This document shows, piece by piece, positions 17,766 through 25,253 of a stretch of DNA of 46,162 bases. This DNA is from Candidatus Parcubacteria bacterium (lineage in GTDB: Bacteria; Patescibacteriota; Saccharimonadia; Saccharimonadales; Saccharimonadaceae). Location: positions 1 through 46,162 of the forward strand of contig JAEYUN010000030.1 in NCBI GenBank assembly GCA_023432475.1. The letters run 5' to 3'. Below the pieces are notes generated by a model. The model had not been told where the DNA came from, searched no databases, and saw nothing but the letters and a program-made list of their open reading frames with translations. The position numbers and the translations under genes are program-made. Position 1 is the first letter of the stretch. Every line of letters starts with the position of its first letter.

Positions 17766-19274
17766 ATGATGGCACGAGTAGCATCAGCCACAACCATGGG
17801 GTTCGACGGTTACGTCATAGATGTGGAGTGCGATGCCAAAAGAGGACTACCGGGGCTGGCGATAGTCGGACTAGGCAACAAGGCTATTGATGAAGCTAAG
17901 GAACGCGTTCGTTCAGCGATCACTAATTCCCACCTTAATTTTCCCGCCAGTAAGATTACTGTTAACCTAGCCCCTGCTAATCTACCAAAAGATGGTTCGC
18001 ATTTCGACGTCCCCATTGCGATCGCTATCATGATAGTTAGCGGCCAACTGAAACAAGCCACAGTTGACGGCATATTGTTCGTTGGCGAACTTAGTCTCAA
18101 CGGCGAACTCCGGCCGATTCGGGGTAGTATTACGGCCGCTGAAACTGCCCGCAGCCACGGGTTTCATACCGTGATAGTCCCACAAGCTAACGCCACTCAA
18201 GCTGCGCTGGTTAAAGATATAACAGTTGTAGGCATTTCTAACCTCAGTGAGCTCTATTTGTACCTCATAGGTGAAAAAATGATACCAGCGTCCATACCCA
18301 CACCAGATAAGAGAACGGTAGCCCACTCTATCGATATCGCGGATATTCACGGCCAAGCTCATGCCAAACGAGCCCTGATGGTTGCTGCCGCCGGTGGCCA
18401 CAACCTGCTATTCGATGGTCCACCCGGGGCCGGTAAAACCATGCTGGCTAGAGCCTTAGTGTCGATACTACCGAGTCCGACGTATGAAGAACAGTTAGCT
18501 ATCACTAAGCTACATAGTCTGGTCGGCGAAGCTACCGATAATATATTAAACATTCGGCCGTTTCGCTCACCTCACCACACTGCCAGTCAGATATCACTGA
18601 TCGGCGGCGGAACCAAACCGCTACCAGGCGAAGTTAGTTTAGCGCACTGCGGCGTGCTATTTCTAGACGAACTACCAGAGTACGCCCGTTCTTCATTGGA
18701 AGCCCTCAGACAGCCCTTAGAGGACCGGGTGGTACATATCGCAAGGGCTGCCAACCGCGTATCATATCCGGCGAGTTTTATGTTAGTCGCTACTAAAAAC
18801 CCTTGCCCTTGCGGTTATTATGGAGATCCTGATCACTCCTGTAGCTGTTCGCTACCCCAGATACTAGGCTACCAAAAGAAAATCTCTGGACCCTTACTTG
18901 ATAGGATAGATATGGTTGTACCGGTGGCTCGGGTAGATGAGAAAAATTTACTGCGTAAAAGTGCAGCGCCCCAAAGCGATATAATTCGACTGAAGGTCGA
19001 AGCAGCTAGAAAAAGCCAATATGAGCGTAATCAAGGACTCACCAACGCCGAACTCCCAAGTAAAAACATAGCTGAAATCACACGCCTTCAAGATAAAGCC
19101 GCTGATTTATTAACCACGGCATCGCATAAAATGAAGCTGTCGGCTCGTAGTTATTTCAAGATTATAAAAGTCGCCCGAACGATTGCCGACTTAGACGAAG
19201 ACCCTAGTATCACTCCTGTTCATATTGCCGAAGCTTTGCAGTATCGCCAAAAAGCTGACAATCTCCAAGAATAG
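17766..19274 (+). CDS. comM: ComM/YifB-family Mg-chelatase-like AAA+ ATPase
   Basis: A 502-residue protein with an N-terminal Lon-protease-like/ChlI domain (1-170), then an AAA+ module with Walker A GPPGAGKT (218-225), a Walker B LFLDELPEY, a Cys cluster NPCPCGYYG...CSCS, and the C-terminal Mg_chelatase_C region. In transformable bacteria ComM is a hexameric branch-migration helicase that extends heteroduplex during natural transformation. That fits the type IV pilus locus in this window. ATG at 17766 or 17769 are both possible. A TATACT box ends 10 bases upstream, so the leader would be about 3 bases, without an SD. Confidence 0.93.
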   Translation: MMARVASATTMGFDGYVIDVECDAKRGLPGLAIVGLGNKAIDEAKERVRSAITNSHLNFPASKITVNLAPANLPKDGSHFDVPIAIAIMIVSGQLKQATVDGILFVGELSLNGELRPIRGSITAAETARSHGFHTVIVPQANATQAALVKDITVVGISNLSELYLYLIGEKMIPASIPTPDKRTVAHSIDIADIHGQAHAKRALMVAAAGGHNLLFDGPPGAGKTMLARALVSILPSPTYEEQLAITKLHSLVGEATDNILNIRPFRSPHHTASQISLIGGGTKPLPGEVSLAHCGVLFLDELPEYARSSLEALRQPLEDRVVHIARAANRVSYPASFMLVATKNPCPCGYYGDPDHSCSCSLPQILGYQKKISGPLLDRIDMVVPVARVDEKNLLRKSAAPQSDIIRLKVEAARKSQYERNQGLTNAELPSKNIAEITRLQDKAADLLTTASHKMKLSARSYFKIIKVARTIADLDEDPSITPVHIAEALQYRQKADNLQE

Positions 19275-19286
19275 ATAGGTAATATG

Positions 19287-19315
19287 TTGCCTTTTAAGGG
19301 CTGTTCTGCTAAAAT
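19287..19315 (+). promoter_or_regulatory. infC-rpmI-rplT operon promoter
   Basis: TTGCCT (19287-19292), a 17-base spacer and TAAAAT (19310-19315) preceded by TGC (extended -10). Predicted start is near 19322, giving a 5' UTR of about 43 bases. Confidence 0.7.
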
Positions 19316-19346
19316 ACCTCAGTAAATCAACGAACATGTCATCGTC

Positions 19347-19367
19347 AAGGAGCATAGAAAGACTATC
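19347..19367 (+). promoter_or_regulatory. infC ribosome binding site and AUC start
   Basis: AAGGAG (19347-19352) lies 12 bases before ATC (19365-19367). An in-frame TAA at 19323-19325 limits the frame upstream, and no ATG, GTG or TTG occurs in frame before the IF3 N-terminal motif. Confidence 0.5.
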
Positions 19368-19871
19368 AACGCATCGATTCGAATAAACGGAGCGATTCGC
19401 GCTTCGGAGCTGCGCGTCATTGGCGCAAGCGGAGAGCAGCTCGGCATTATGTCACGGAATGATGCATTGAAGGCTGCAGAAGATGCCGGTCTTGATCTGG
19501 TTGAGATTTCGCCACAGGCTTCCCCACCAGTAGCTAAAATCGTCGACTGGGGCAAGTACCAGTATCAGAAGATGAAAGAGCTACAACGCAACCGCAAGCG
19601 TGCAAAAATAAGCGAGCTCAAACAAATCCGCCTTGGCATGAAAATCGGTCAACACGACCTAGACATTAAGCTTCGTAAGATCCAATCATTCCTAGAAGAC
19701 GGCGACAAGGTGAGAGTTCAGCTTCTCTACCGCGGTCGTGAAAACGCGCATCAGGAACTTGGTTACGACTTGATGGATAAGATTACTAACGCACTCGGCG
19801 ACGACATCGTAGTTGAACAAAAGCCTCAGATCAACGGAAGAAGTCTGAGCATGACAATAAGGAGCAAATAA
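19365..19871 (+). CDS. infC: Translation initiation factor IF-3, probable AUC start
   Basis: IF3 binds the 30S subunit, blocks premature 50S joining and proofreads the start codon. Starting at the first ATG (19449) would delete conserved N-terminal residues: the sequence INGAIRASELRVIGASGEQL is encoded upstream in the same frame and matches the IF3 N-domain. The only initiator-like codon after the SD is AUC at 19365, giving about 168 residues, the normal length. Non-standard start codons (AUU in E. coli) are known for infC and allow IF3 autoregulation. The C-domain (RLGMKIGQHDLDIK) is intact. It is directly followed by rpmI with no gap. Confidence 0.9.
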   Translation: MNASIRINGAIRASELRVIGASGEQLGIMSRNDALKAAEDAGLDLVEISPQASPPVAKIVDWGKYQYQKMKELQRNRKRAKISELKQIRLGMKIGQHDLDIKLRKIQSFLEDGDKVRVQLLYRGRENAHQELGYDLMDKITNALGDDIVVEQKPQINGRSLSMTIRSK

Positions 19872-20066
19872 ATGCCAAAACTCAAGACCCATCGCGGTAC
19901 CGCCAAGCGTATCCGCCTCACTTCAACCGGCAAGCTGTTGCGTCGCCGAGCTTTTGCTGGCCATTTTCTGGCTGGAAAAAGCGCTAGCCGCAAACGCGTC
20001 ATCGGTAAATCTGCCGTCCTAAGCGGTAAAAATACCAAGAATATCAAAAGAGCGTTAGGGCTCTAA
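19872..20066 (+). CDS. rpmI: 50S ribosomal protein L35
   Basis: A 64-residue basic protein starting MPKLKTHRGTAKRIR, with the conserved L35 pattern including RRRAFAGHFL and KNTKNIKRAL. ATG follows the infC stop directly, so translation is probably coupled. Part of the conserved infC-rpmI-rplT operon. Confidence 0.96.
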   Translation: MPKLKTHRGTAKRIRLTSTGKLLRRRAFAGHFLAGKSASRKRVIGKSAVLSGKNTKNIKRALGL

Positions 20067-20078
20067 GGAGAAATACCT

Positions 20079-20423
20079 ATGAGAATAAAACGAGGTGTTA
20101 CAGCGCGAGCTAAGCACAAAAAGATACTTAAGCTAGCCAAAGGCATGCAGCACAACCGCACACGGTCTTTCCGTCTAGCTAAACAAGCCGTCATTAGGTC
20201 ACTGCAGTATGCATACCGCGATCGACGCAATAAAAAACGTGATCTGCGCGAGCTTTGGATTACGCGTATTAACGCCGCCGCCCGCGAGAATGGCACCAAT
20301 TACGGCCGTTTCATGCACGGCTTAAAAGCTGCCGGTATTGAACTGGACCGTAAAATTCTAGCCGAATTGGCAGTTAAAGAGCCCTCGGCTTTTAGCGCTC
20401 TCGTAAAAGCCGTTAGCAAATAA
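20079..20423 (+). CDS. rplT: 50S ribosomal protein L20
   Basis: A 114-residue basic protein with the L20 signatures MRIKRGVTARAKHKK and RDRRNKKRDLRELWITRINAA. It binds 23S early in 50S assembly. A good SD (AAGGAG, 8 bases before ATG) is present. In other bacteria L20 represses this operon through the leader; no obvious 23S mimic is visible in the short leader here. Confidence 0.97.
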   Translation: MRIKRGVTARAKHKKILKLAKGMQHNRTRSFRLAKQAVIRSLQYAYRDRRNKKRDLRELWITRINAAARENGTNYGRFMHGLKAAGIELDRKILAELAVKEPSAFSALVKAVSK

Positions 20424-20457
20424 ACCCTTACCTGGCGAGAAGCTAAAAGAGCCAAAA

Positions 20458-20501
20458 GTATATAAAAACCTCCCTTATCAAATAGGGAGGTTTTTATATA
20501 C
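20458..20501. terminator. Bidirectional terminator between rplT and rnpB
   Basis: A perfect 18-bp inverted repeat (20458-20475 with 20484-20501) with an 8-base loop. A CCTCCCT/AGGGAGG core is flanked by A- and T-runs, so it can stop transcription from both sides. Confidence 0.92.
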
Positions 20502-20857
20502 TAGACCGCCTATAAGCCGGGTTCTGGTCATGACGATCATCTATCTAGCTCCGATATTACTACCGGAATCGAGCGGCTTTTTTGGCTCGCGAAGCGAACA
20601 GCTTCCGTTAACTAGTAACGGTTGCGAACCGCCTTGCAGCTGACAGGGTTTACCATCACGTCGTGTCACCACGACGTGCTGTGAGCTCTTACCTCACTCG
20701 TTTCACCTTTTCCTCGTCCTTTAGGGGCGCGGTAGTTTCGTTTCTGTGGCACTTTCCCTAAGGTCACCCTCGGTTGCCGTTAGCAACTGTCAATGTTCTA
20801 TGCTGCCCGGACTTTACCTCCTCCGATTGCTCGGGGCGATCGCCCAGCGGTCTAGCG
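20501..20857 (-). ncRNA. rnpB: RNase P RNA, bacterial class A
   Basis: The catalytic RNA that matures tRNA 5' ends. The minus strand contains AAAGTCCGGGC near the 5' end, ACAGAAACGAAACTACC, a GAGGTAAGAGCTC hairpin region, and the 3' block AACCCGGCTTATAGG. The P1 helix pairs CTAGACCGC (5') with GCGGTCTAG (3'), fixing both ends to within a few bases. Length is about 357 nt. Confidence 0.95.
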
Positions 20858-20863
20858 GCGTCA

Positions 20864-20893
20864 ATTATAACACGAAAAGGCCGCTCAGGTCAG
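20864..20893 (-). promoter_or_regulatory. rnpB promoter
   Basis: A perfect TATAAT (20864-20869) with CTGACC 18 bases upstream. The -35 lies inside the 3' end of the upstream RNase HI fusion gene. Predicted start is near 20857, the P1 5' end. Confidence 0.6.
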
Positions 20894-21763
20894 TCTAGCG
20901 GCTTCCTGATCAAGTATTTTGTTGACCATGCCATCGGCTAATTTGTTGTATTCGCGCATAACATGCTTAAAAGTGACCTTTTTAAACTGCCTACTCAAGT
21001 CTTTAACCCTCGTATAAATCGGCAATAAGTCAGCATTTTTTATCTTATATAGGCCATTCATCTGGTTAACCACCAGCAGGCTATCTAGGCGCATATCTAA
21101 AGTGGTGGCGCCTAACTCGAGCGCTTTTTCAAGAGCAAGGTATAAAGCTTGATATTCTGCCACGTTATTAGTGGCCACGCCAAGAAAAGCGCCGCCTTCG
21201 GCTATGACAGCGTTTGATCCGTCAATTAAAACATAGCCCGATGCTGCGGGACCGGGGTTGCCCCTTGAGCCACCATCACAATAACCGATTAGCTGTTTAT
21301 ACGTTGTCGTTTTTTCATCGTTAATCGCCATCAGGTCAGCTGATCTCCCTGGTGTGTAAGGGACCGCCTGGATACCGAGCAGTTGTTGAGTGGATTGCGT
21401 TATTTCGTCTAGTTGTATATCTGACAACTTTTTCCAAACATATTTATCGTATTCCCCGCTGAGAGTTATTGAGTTATTGGTCGGTTTAATGCTGGCGTTA
21501 AACACAATGAAAACATATTGAAGCTGACGGTCGTCCGGGTCAATGAATGTCATAACATCACTCAACTGTACTGTCTCTATCTTAACACCAAGGTGAATCC
21601 GCACGCCCTGGGCAAGCGCGTCTTCGGGCTGCTGATTGATTTGGACTTTTCCGCCCGGCAATTCATATAGGCCATTAATACTAGGCCTACCGCCACTGCG
21701 CCTGATTAATAATATCCGATCATCCTGTTTTATGATGGCGGTAGTAACGACCTTCTGTTTCAT
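20885..21763 (-). CDS. Fusion of degenerate Nudix domain and RNase HI
   Basis: 292 residues in two parts. Residues 1-135 have the Nudix fold pattern (ELPGGKV at 34-40), but the Nudix box has lost its metal ligands: Gln41 and Gln44 replace Glu, Gln52-Gly53 replace Arg-Glu, and Ile56-His57 replace the Glu pair. Residues 155-292 form an RNase HI domain with all four acidic residues: D163 (CDGGS), E203 (AEY), D227 (LDS), D277 (AD). The protein should cut RNA in RNA-DNA hybrids, while the Nudix part may only bind a ligand. SD AAGGA precedes ATG. The gene overlaps the rnpB promoter. Confidence 0.85.
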   Translation of the reverse strand: MKQKVVTTAIIKQDDRILLIRRSGGRPSINGLYELPGGKVQINQQPEDALAQGVRIHLGVKIETVQLSDVMTFIDPDDRQLQYVFIVFNASIKPTNNSITLSGEYDKYVWKKLSDIQLDEITQSTQQLLGIQAVPYTPGRSADLMAINDEKTTTYKQLIGYCDGGSRGNPGPAASGYVLIDGSNAVIAEGGAFLGVATNNVAEYQALYLALEKALELGATTLDMRLDSLLVVNQMNGLYKIKNADLLPIYTRVKDLSRQFKKVTFKHVMREYNKLADGMVNKILDQEAARLT

Positions 21764-21809
21764 ACTGCGTCCTTCTTATTAAATACACTAGATGATTTAA
21801 CGATCCGCC

Positions 21810-21886
21810 TGGTCAGGGTGACTGGATTTGAACCAGCGATCTCTGCACCCCCAGCGCAGCGCTTTACCAGGCTAAGCTACACCCTG
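21810..21886 (-). tRNA. tRNA-Pro (anticodon GGG)
   Basis: A 77-base cloverleaf with CCA: acceptor CAGGGTG/CACCCTG, anticodon loop CTGGGGG giving GGG, T-arm GCTGG-TTCAAAT-CCAGT. Upstream lies a structured leader with its own promoter. Confidence 0.95.
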
Positions 21887-21904
21887 TAATATATCCTCCG
21901 GAGA

Positions 21905-22025
21905 CCGTCGAGAGTAGATAATCCCCGCGTAAGCGCAAGGTGGGTTCTCTCATGCGTCGCCCAAAGGCGACGTGGATTTTGAGATCCCTTTCACGATTTT
22001 GTTAGGAAATCATGACCCTCGACGG
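21905..22025 (-). ncRNA. Candidate structured RNA upstream of tRNA-Pro
   Basis: About 120 bases closed by a perfect 8-bp helix (CCGTCGAG at 22018-22025 with CTCGACGG at 21905-21912, read on the minus strand). Inside is a 7-bp hairpin CGTCGCC-[loop]-GGCGACG (21955-21972) and a small GCG-CTTA-CGC hairpin. An extended -10 lies just upstream. It lacks the SRP RNA core motif and is not a T-box that I can recognise. It may be a long processed tRNA leader or an independent RNA. Confidence 0.35.
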
Positions 22026-22044
22026 ACTTCGAAGGACACTTTCT

Positions 22045-22053
22045 ATTGTAGCA
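22045..22053 (-). promoter_or_regulatory. Extended -10 upstream of the structured leader/tRNA-Pro
   Basis: TGC-TACAAT on the minus strand (box 22045-22050), with a predicted start near 22038. No clear -35. Confidence 0.4.
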
Positions 22054-22085
22054 GGTTGGGTCGATGGCGCCCACCGTTCAACAAA

Positions 22086-22724
22086 TCAAAAACCGTAAAT
22101 CCGACTAAAGACTTCGAGGAAAAAGTTAATAGCGCTCGTCATAAATTGGCCAATGCCGCCGCCGAAGAACATTATGATTATAAAGACAAGTATAATACCG
22201 TACTGTTCGACAATTTCCATGCCTCGCCTGGCCCAGTCAGGAGCGATTGCGTAAAGTACGCGCGAACCGTCGAGTGGCGGTACTGGCAGCATATTGAAAA
22301 CGAAAAATCCCAGGTTGACCGACACCGCCACAGCCAAAAAGGTGCCTAGCAAAGACGCTGCCCCAGGTTGACCGACAAGCACATACAGGCTAAAGAATAT
22401 GAAAGCTAATATTAAATTAGTTAGGGGGCCAGCCAGACCAACCAAGGCAGCTCCAATCTCACCATAACGCACCCGCATAGGGTTAAATGGAACAGGTTTG
22501 GCGCCCCCAAAAACCGGGAGACCGAAGATGGCCAACATTACTGGCAATATAAGAGTTAAAAACGGGTCAATATGAGCAATTGGATTAAGCGTCAGTCTAC
22601 CTTCGGCCTTGGCCGTGCCGTCACCGAGCCAATAAGCCACGTAGCCGTGCATGGCCTCGTGTAAAGTCATCGACATCAAAATAACGACTATTACTATAGC
22701 TAAGTTGCTAGCATCCAAACCCAT
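22086..22724 (-). CDS. M50-family site-2-type zinc metalloprotease
   Basis: A membrane-embedded protease of about 212 residues. HEAMH at 22-26 is the zinc-binding HExxH motif within the first TM segment, and NMLPVPPLDGSR supplies the third ligand (Asp). Several further hydrophobic segments follow. A reading frame extends 67 codons upstream but would overlap rpmB on the other strand. The start MGLDASN at 22724 is preferred because TATAAT with an upstream TG (22731-22736) ends 6 bases before it, implying a leaderless mRNA. There is no PDZ domain, so it is a short S2P-like type rather than full RseP. Substrate unknown. Confidence 0.88.
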   Translation of the reverse strand: MGLDASNLAIVIVVILMSMTLHEAMHGYVAYWLGDGTAKAEGRLTLNPIAHIDPFLTLILPVMLAIFGLPVFGGAKPVPFNPMRVRYGEIGAALVGLAGPLTNLILAFIFFSLYVLVGQPGAASLLGTFLAVAVSVNLGFFVFNMLPVPPLDGSRVLYAIAPDWARRGMEIVEQYGIILVFIIIMFFGGGIGQFMTSAINFFLEVFSRIYGF

Positions 22725-22730
22725 CAGGCT

Positions 22731-22739
22731 ATTATACCA
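22731..22739 (-). promoter_or_regulatory. Leaderless promoter of the M50 protease
   Basis: TGG-TATAAT on the minus strand, ending 6 bases before ATG. It is back to back with the rpmB promoter. Confidence 0.6.
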
Positions 22740-22749
22740 CCTAATAGGC

Positions 22750-22778
22750 TTGACCAAACGGTAAAAAAACAGTAGTAT
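22750..22778 (+). promoter_or_regulatory. rpmB promoter
   Basis: TTGACC (22750-22755), 17 bases, TAGTAT (22773-22778). Leader of about 25 bases with AAAGG before the ATG. Confidence 0.6.
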
Positions 22779-22809
22779 AGAACGGATAAATTGAAAGGTT
22801 ATTAATAAA

Positions 22810-23007
22810 ATGGCATCACGATGCGAGATTACCGGAAAAGGCAAACTGCACGGCAACAACGTCAGTTTTAGCTTGCGCCGCACCAAACGAGTATTCAAGC
22901 CAAACCTCCAGAAGAAGACCTTCATGGTGGACGGTCAGAAAGTTACTATGGTGTTATCGACCCAAGCTATTCGAACCCTTAAGAAAAAGGGCGTCCTGGT
23001 AGGATAA
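22810..23007 (+). CDS. rpmB: 50S ribosomal protein L28
   Basis: A 65-residue basic protein starting MASRCEITGKGKLHGNNVS, with SLRRTKRVFKPNLQKK and a C-terminal IRTLKKKGVL, the normal L28 pattern and size. Monocistronic, with its own promoter and terminator, and divergent from the M50 protease gene. Confidence 0.95.
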   Translation: MASRCEITGKGKLHGNNVSFSLRRTKRVFKPNLQKKTFMVDGQKVTMVLSTQAIRTLKKKGVLVG

Positions 23008-23031
23008 ACTATACCAGTAAATATCTTTGTC

Positions 23032-23075
23032 AAAACCCCGCTCGATCTATATGAACGAACGGGGTTTTACTTTTT
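23032..23075 (+). terminator. rpmB terminator
   Basis: AAAACCCCG/CGGGGTTTT (23032-23040 with 23060-23068) followed by ACTTTTT. The A-run on the other side could also stop the convergent MBL gene. Confidence 0.85.
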
Positions 23076-23095
23076 AGTGTAAGGAGACAATAGCC

Positions 23096-23719
23096 TTAAG
23101 AGCTTCTATTCAACTCGACGACAGTCAGAGTTGCTGGCAGGGCGCCGTTTTTAACCTTCCATTTTGCAGTTACCTCGTGAGCCGCCCCCAGCTCCTTAAT
23201 GAAAGGTTCGATGCCTTCTTGTGGCACCTCGTATTTAACTGCTTTATCAGCGTAATGTGTCGGGATGACCACTTTAGGATCAATTTTGTGAACTAGCTCG
23301 ACCGCATGGTGGGCGTCAAGAGTATAACCTCCGCCACCAACCGGCACCACCAGAACATCGACAACCCCCAAGCTTTCGAGTTGCTCATCGCTTAAAGGGG
23401 TTGCAACATGACCAATAACGGCCACTGTTATTTCAGGAAAAACTATCTTATACATAGTCGCCTGCAAAGACCCGTCAAAATCTATCAGACGAGCCGCCGG
23501 TATGCCGCTGAGTGAGACGTCATTGATTTCATATTCACCCGGCATATCGACCGATAGACGACACTGCCTAGTGGCGAACTCAGGCTGGGTTGCAACCTCA
23601 ACTTCATCCTTAACGACAATATCTTTGAGACCTAACGGCGAAAGTTTGCCATCAATCACTAGCGTGACCAGTTTCGAGCTAATTACCACGCAGTTAGCGC
23701 CTTTATATTCAAAATCCAT
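23096..23719 (-). CDS. MBL-fold protein, UlaG-like, with reduced metal motif
   Basis: A 207-residue protein resembling the lactamase_B_3/UlaG group. It retains IGHVATPLSDEQLE, the VVPVGGGGYTLDAHHA segment, and a late VIPTHY histidine. The usual HxHxDH metal cluster near the N-terminal third is not visible, so hydrolase activity is doubtful. It has a strong SD (AAGGAGAGG). The next gene upstream on the strand is the wHTH protein, 27 bases away, so both may be cotranscribed. Confidence 0.65.
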   Translation of the reverse strand: MDFEYKGANCVVISSKLVTLVIDGKLSPLGLKDIVVKDEVEVATQPEFATRQCRLSVDMPGEYEINDVSLSGIPAARLIDFDGSLQATMYKIVFPEITVAVIGHVATPLSDEQLESLGVVDVLVVPVGGGGYTLDAHHAVELVHKIDPKVVIPTHYADKAVKYEVPQEGIEPFIKELGAAHEVTAKWKVKNGALPATLTVVELNRSS

Positions 23720-23745
23720 AAAAAACCTCTCCTTTATATATGTCG

Positions 23746-24336
23746 TTATGCCAGTATTTGTTCTGTATCGGCTATGACAGTATGTTTAGTATTCAATATC
23801 GATAGCACGAAACGATCTTTAATGCTGAGACGATAGTAAAAGTCCTGATATTCCATTATGACATAGTTGAGTGATTTACCTTCGTCCACTTCTAGTTCAC
23901 GCACGAATTTTTTTGCCTGTGTCTTATTGATCGAACCAACCAACAACACGTCAACTTCTGCCTCAGAACCATGAACCAGCTGCCCGCATAAAATACCTAC
24001 ACGGACATCGCCCAATATCTTGAGTCGTTTTTGCCAATCACCGACGGCGTCAACTTCTTCCAAAGCTTTTGACTCGACTGGCGCAGCTACGAATATCTGC
24101 CGCAACGGTTGATAGTGCATATAATCTTGGTTGACTTCATAATACAACCTGTTATTGGAGTTTTCACTCTTTATAATCCCAATACTAAGCATATTAGCCA
24201 GTTCACGTCTGACCGAGTTTATCTGTTCGTCTATCTTACGAGTAATTTCCCGAACGTAAAACGCCCGGTCAGGATTGCTCAAGAATAAGTGCAATAATTT
24301 TACTCGGGTTTTTGAGCCAAATAATGCGTCAATCAC
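23746..24336 (-). CDS. Winged-helix protein with nucleotidyltransferase-like C-terminal domain
   Basis: About 196 residues. Residues 1-75 form a winged-helix domain (ALFGSKTRVKLLHLF, YVREITRKI, RRELANMLSIGII). The C-terminal part (VRVGILCGQLVHGSEAEVDVLLVG) resembles an MNT-type nucleotidyltransferase fold, but the classical GSxxxGxxxxxSDxD motif is only partly kept. It is probably a transcriptional regulator. I prefer GTG at 24336, which has GGGGGAG six to seven bases upstream, over the ATG at 24375. miaA ends 45 bases upstream of this start. Confidence 0.65.
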   Translation of the reverse strand: MIDALFGSKTRVKLLHLFLSNPDRAFYVREITRKIDEQINSVRRELANMLSIGIIKSENSNNRLYYEVNQDYMHYQPLRQIFVAAPVESKALEEVDAVGDWQKRLKILGDVRVGILCGQLVHGSEAEVDVLLVGSINKTQAKKFVRELEVDEGKSLNYVIMEYQDFYYRLSIKDRFVLSILNTKHTVIADTEQILA

Positions 24337-24380
24337 AGTATTCTCCCCCTCTACTTTCGAATACCATAGTATCACTAATA

Positions 24381-25253
24381 CTAGCTCGAGTCACGATACT
24401 TAAGACAAATATGGTCTAAATATTGTTCAGCTTGTTCTAAACTTAGCCAAGTGACGTAAGTATGCCGCTTGAGCCATGTCAGCTGACGCTTAACCAGGCG
24501 CCAGTCGCGCCTGGCGCCTAGCTCAATCGCCCCCGACTGATCAATCTCACCAGCCTGAAGTTGCTTGATGACGGCATAGATATTACCTGTCATAGCTTCG
24601 CAGTCCCAACCATAAAGGTCGGCCAGCCCAACTGCTTCGTCAATCACGCCTGTCGCAAACATAATCTCCACCCGCCGCCAAATGTTGTTCTGTAATATAG
24701 ATTTATTTGTAGTTATAGCTACAACGTGGGTATTAGCCTCTGGCCGCTTCATACTCGAGACGACTTGATTTTTCCGTTCCAGCGCACGAACAAGATAACG
24801 TTTGTTGTATTGGTTCTCGGGTAATGGAATTTGTTGATTTTTCAACATCGTTTGAAGTTCGTCAATGCTCTTGGCTTCCAGTTTTTGACGCTCCACTAAA
24901 CTGCCCGCCGTGCCCAAACTGTAGTCCAGTACCACGCTATCAATATAAAGGCCGCTGCCTCCGACCAGAAACGGTATCTTACCTCGCCCGCGAATTTCAA
25001 CAATAGCTTGTTGGGCTTTAATCTGAAAATCGCGCACCGTAAATCTCTCATTCGGATTGACTACATCGAGCAGATGATGTGGTACTTTCGCCCTGTCCGC
25101 GACAGTAGGCTTAGCGGTGCCGATATCCATGCCCTTGTAGACAGTTCGCGAATCGGCACACACGATTTCGCCGCCCCATTTCTCGGCCAGCTTGAGAGCC
25201 ATAGCGCTTTTGCCGCTAGCCGTTGGACCGGTAATAACTATTAAGGGCGCCAC
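24381..25253 (-). CDS. miaA: tRNA dimethylallyltransferase
   Basis: Transfers a dimethylallyl group to N6 of A37 in tRNAs reading UNN codons. The P-loop is GPTASGKS (9-16). DSRTVYKGMDIGTAKP and the LVGGSGLYIDSVV region are standard MiaA motifs. The length of 290 is slightly short. It overlaps the 3' end of atl by 13 bases, so it belongs to thrS-atl-miaA. Confidence 0.95.
   Translation of the reverse strand: MAPLIVITGPTASGKSAMALKLAEKWGGEIVCADSRTVYKGMDIGTAKPTVADRAKVPHHLLDVVNPNERFTVRDFQIKAQQAIVEIRGRGKIPFLVGGSGLYIDSVVLDYSLGTAGSLVERQKLEAKSIDELQTMLKNQQIPLPENQYNKRYLVRALERKNQVVSSMKRPEANTHVVAITTNKSILQNNIWRRVEIMFATGVIDEAVGLADLYGWDCEAMTGNIYAVIKQLQAGEIDQSGAIELGARRDWRLVKRQLTWLKRHTYVTWLSLEQAEQYLDHICLKYRDSS

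Noticed and set aside
21905..22025. T-box riboswitch or SRP RNA
   Set aside because: Plus-strand GGTGGGTT slightly recalls a T-box core, but the conserved GTGGTACCGCG is absent and no synthetase gene follows. The SRP GGAAGGAAGCAG core is also missing.
21972..22349. 125-residue plus-strand ORF
   Set aside because: It overlaps the M50 protease gene and the structured leader on the other strand, without SD or family signal.
22725..22925. N-terminal extension of the M50 protease
   Set aside because: It would overlap rpmB on the opposite strand and cross the TATAAT box; the extension has no domain signal.
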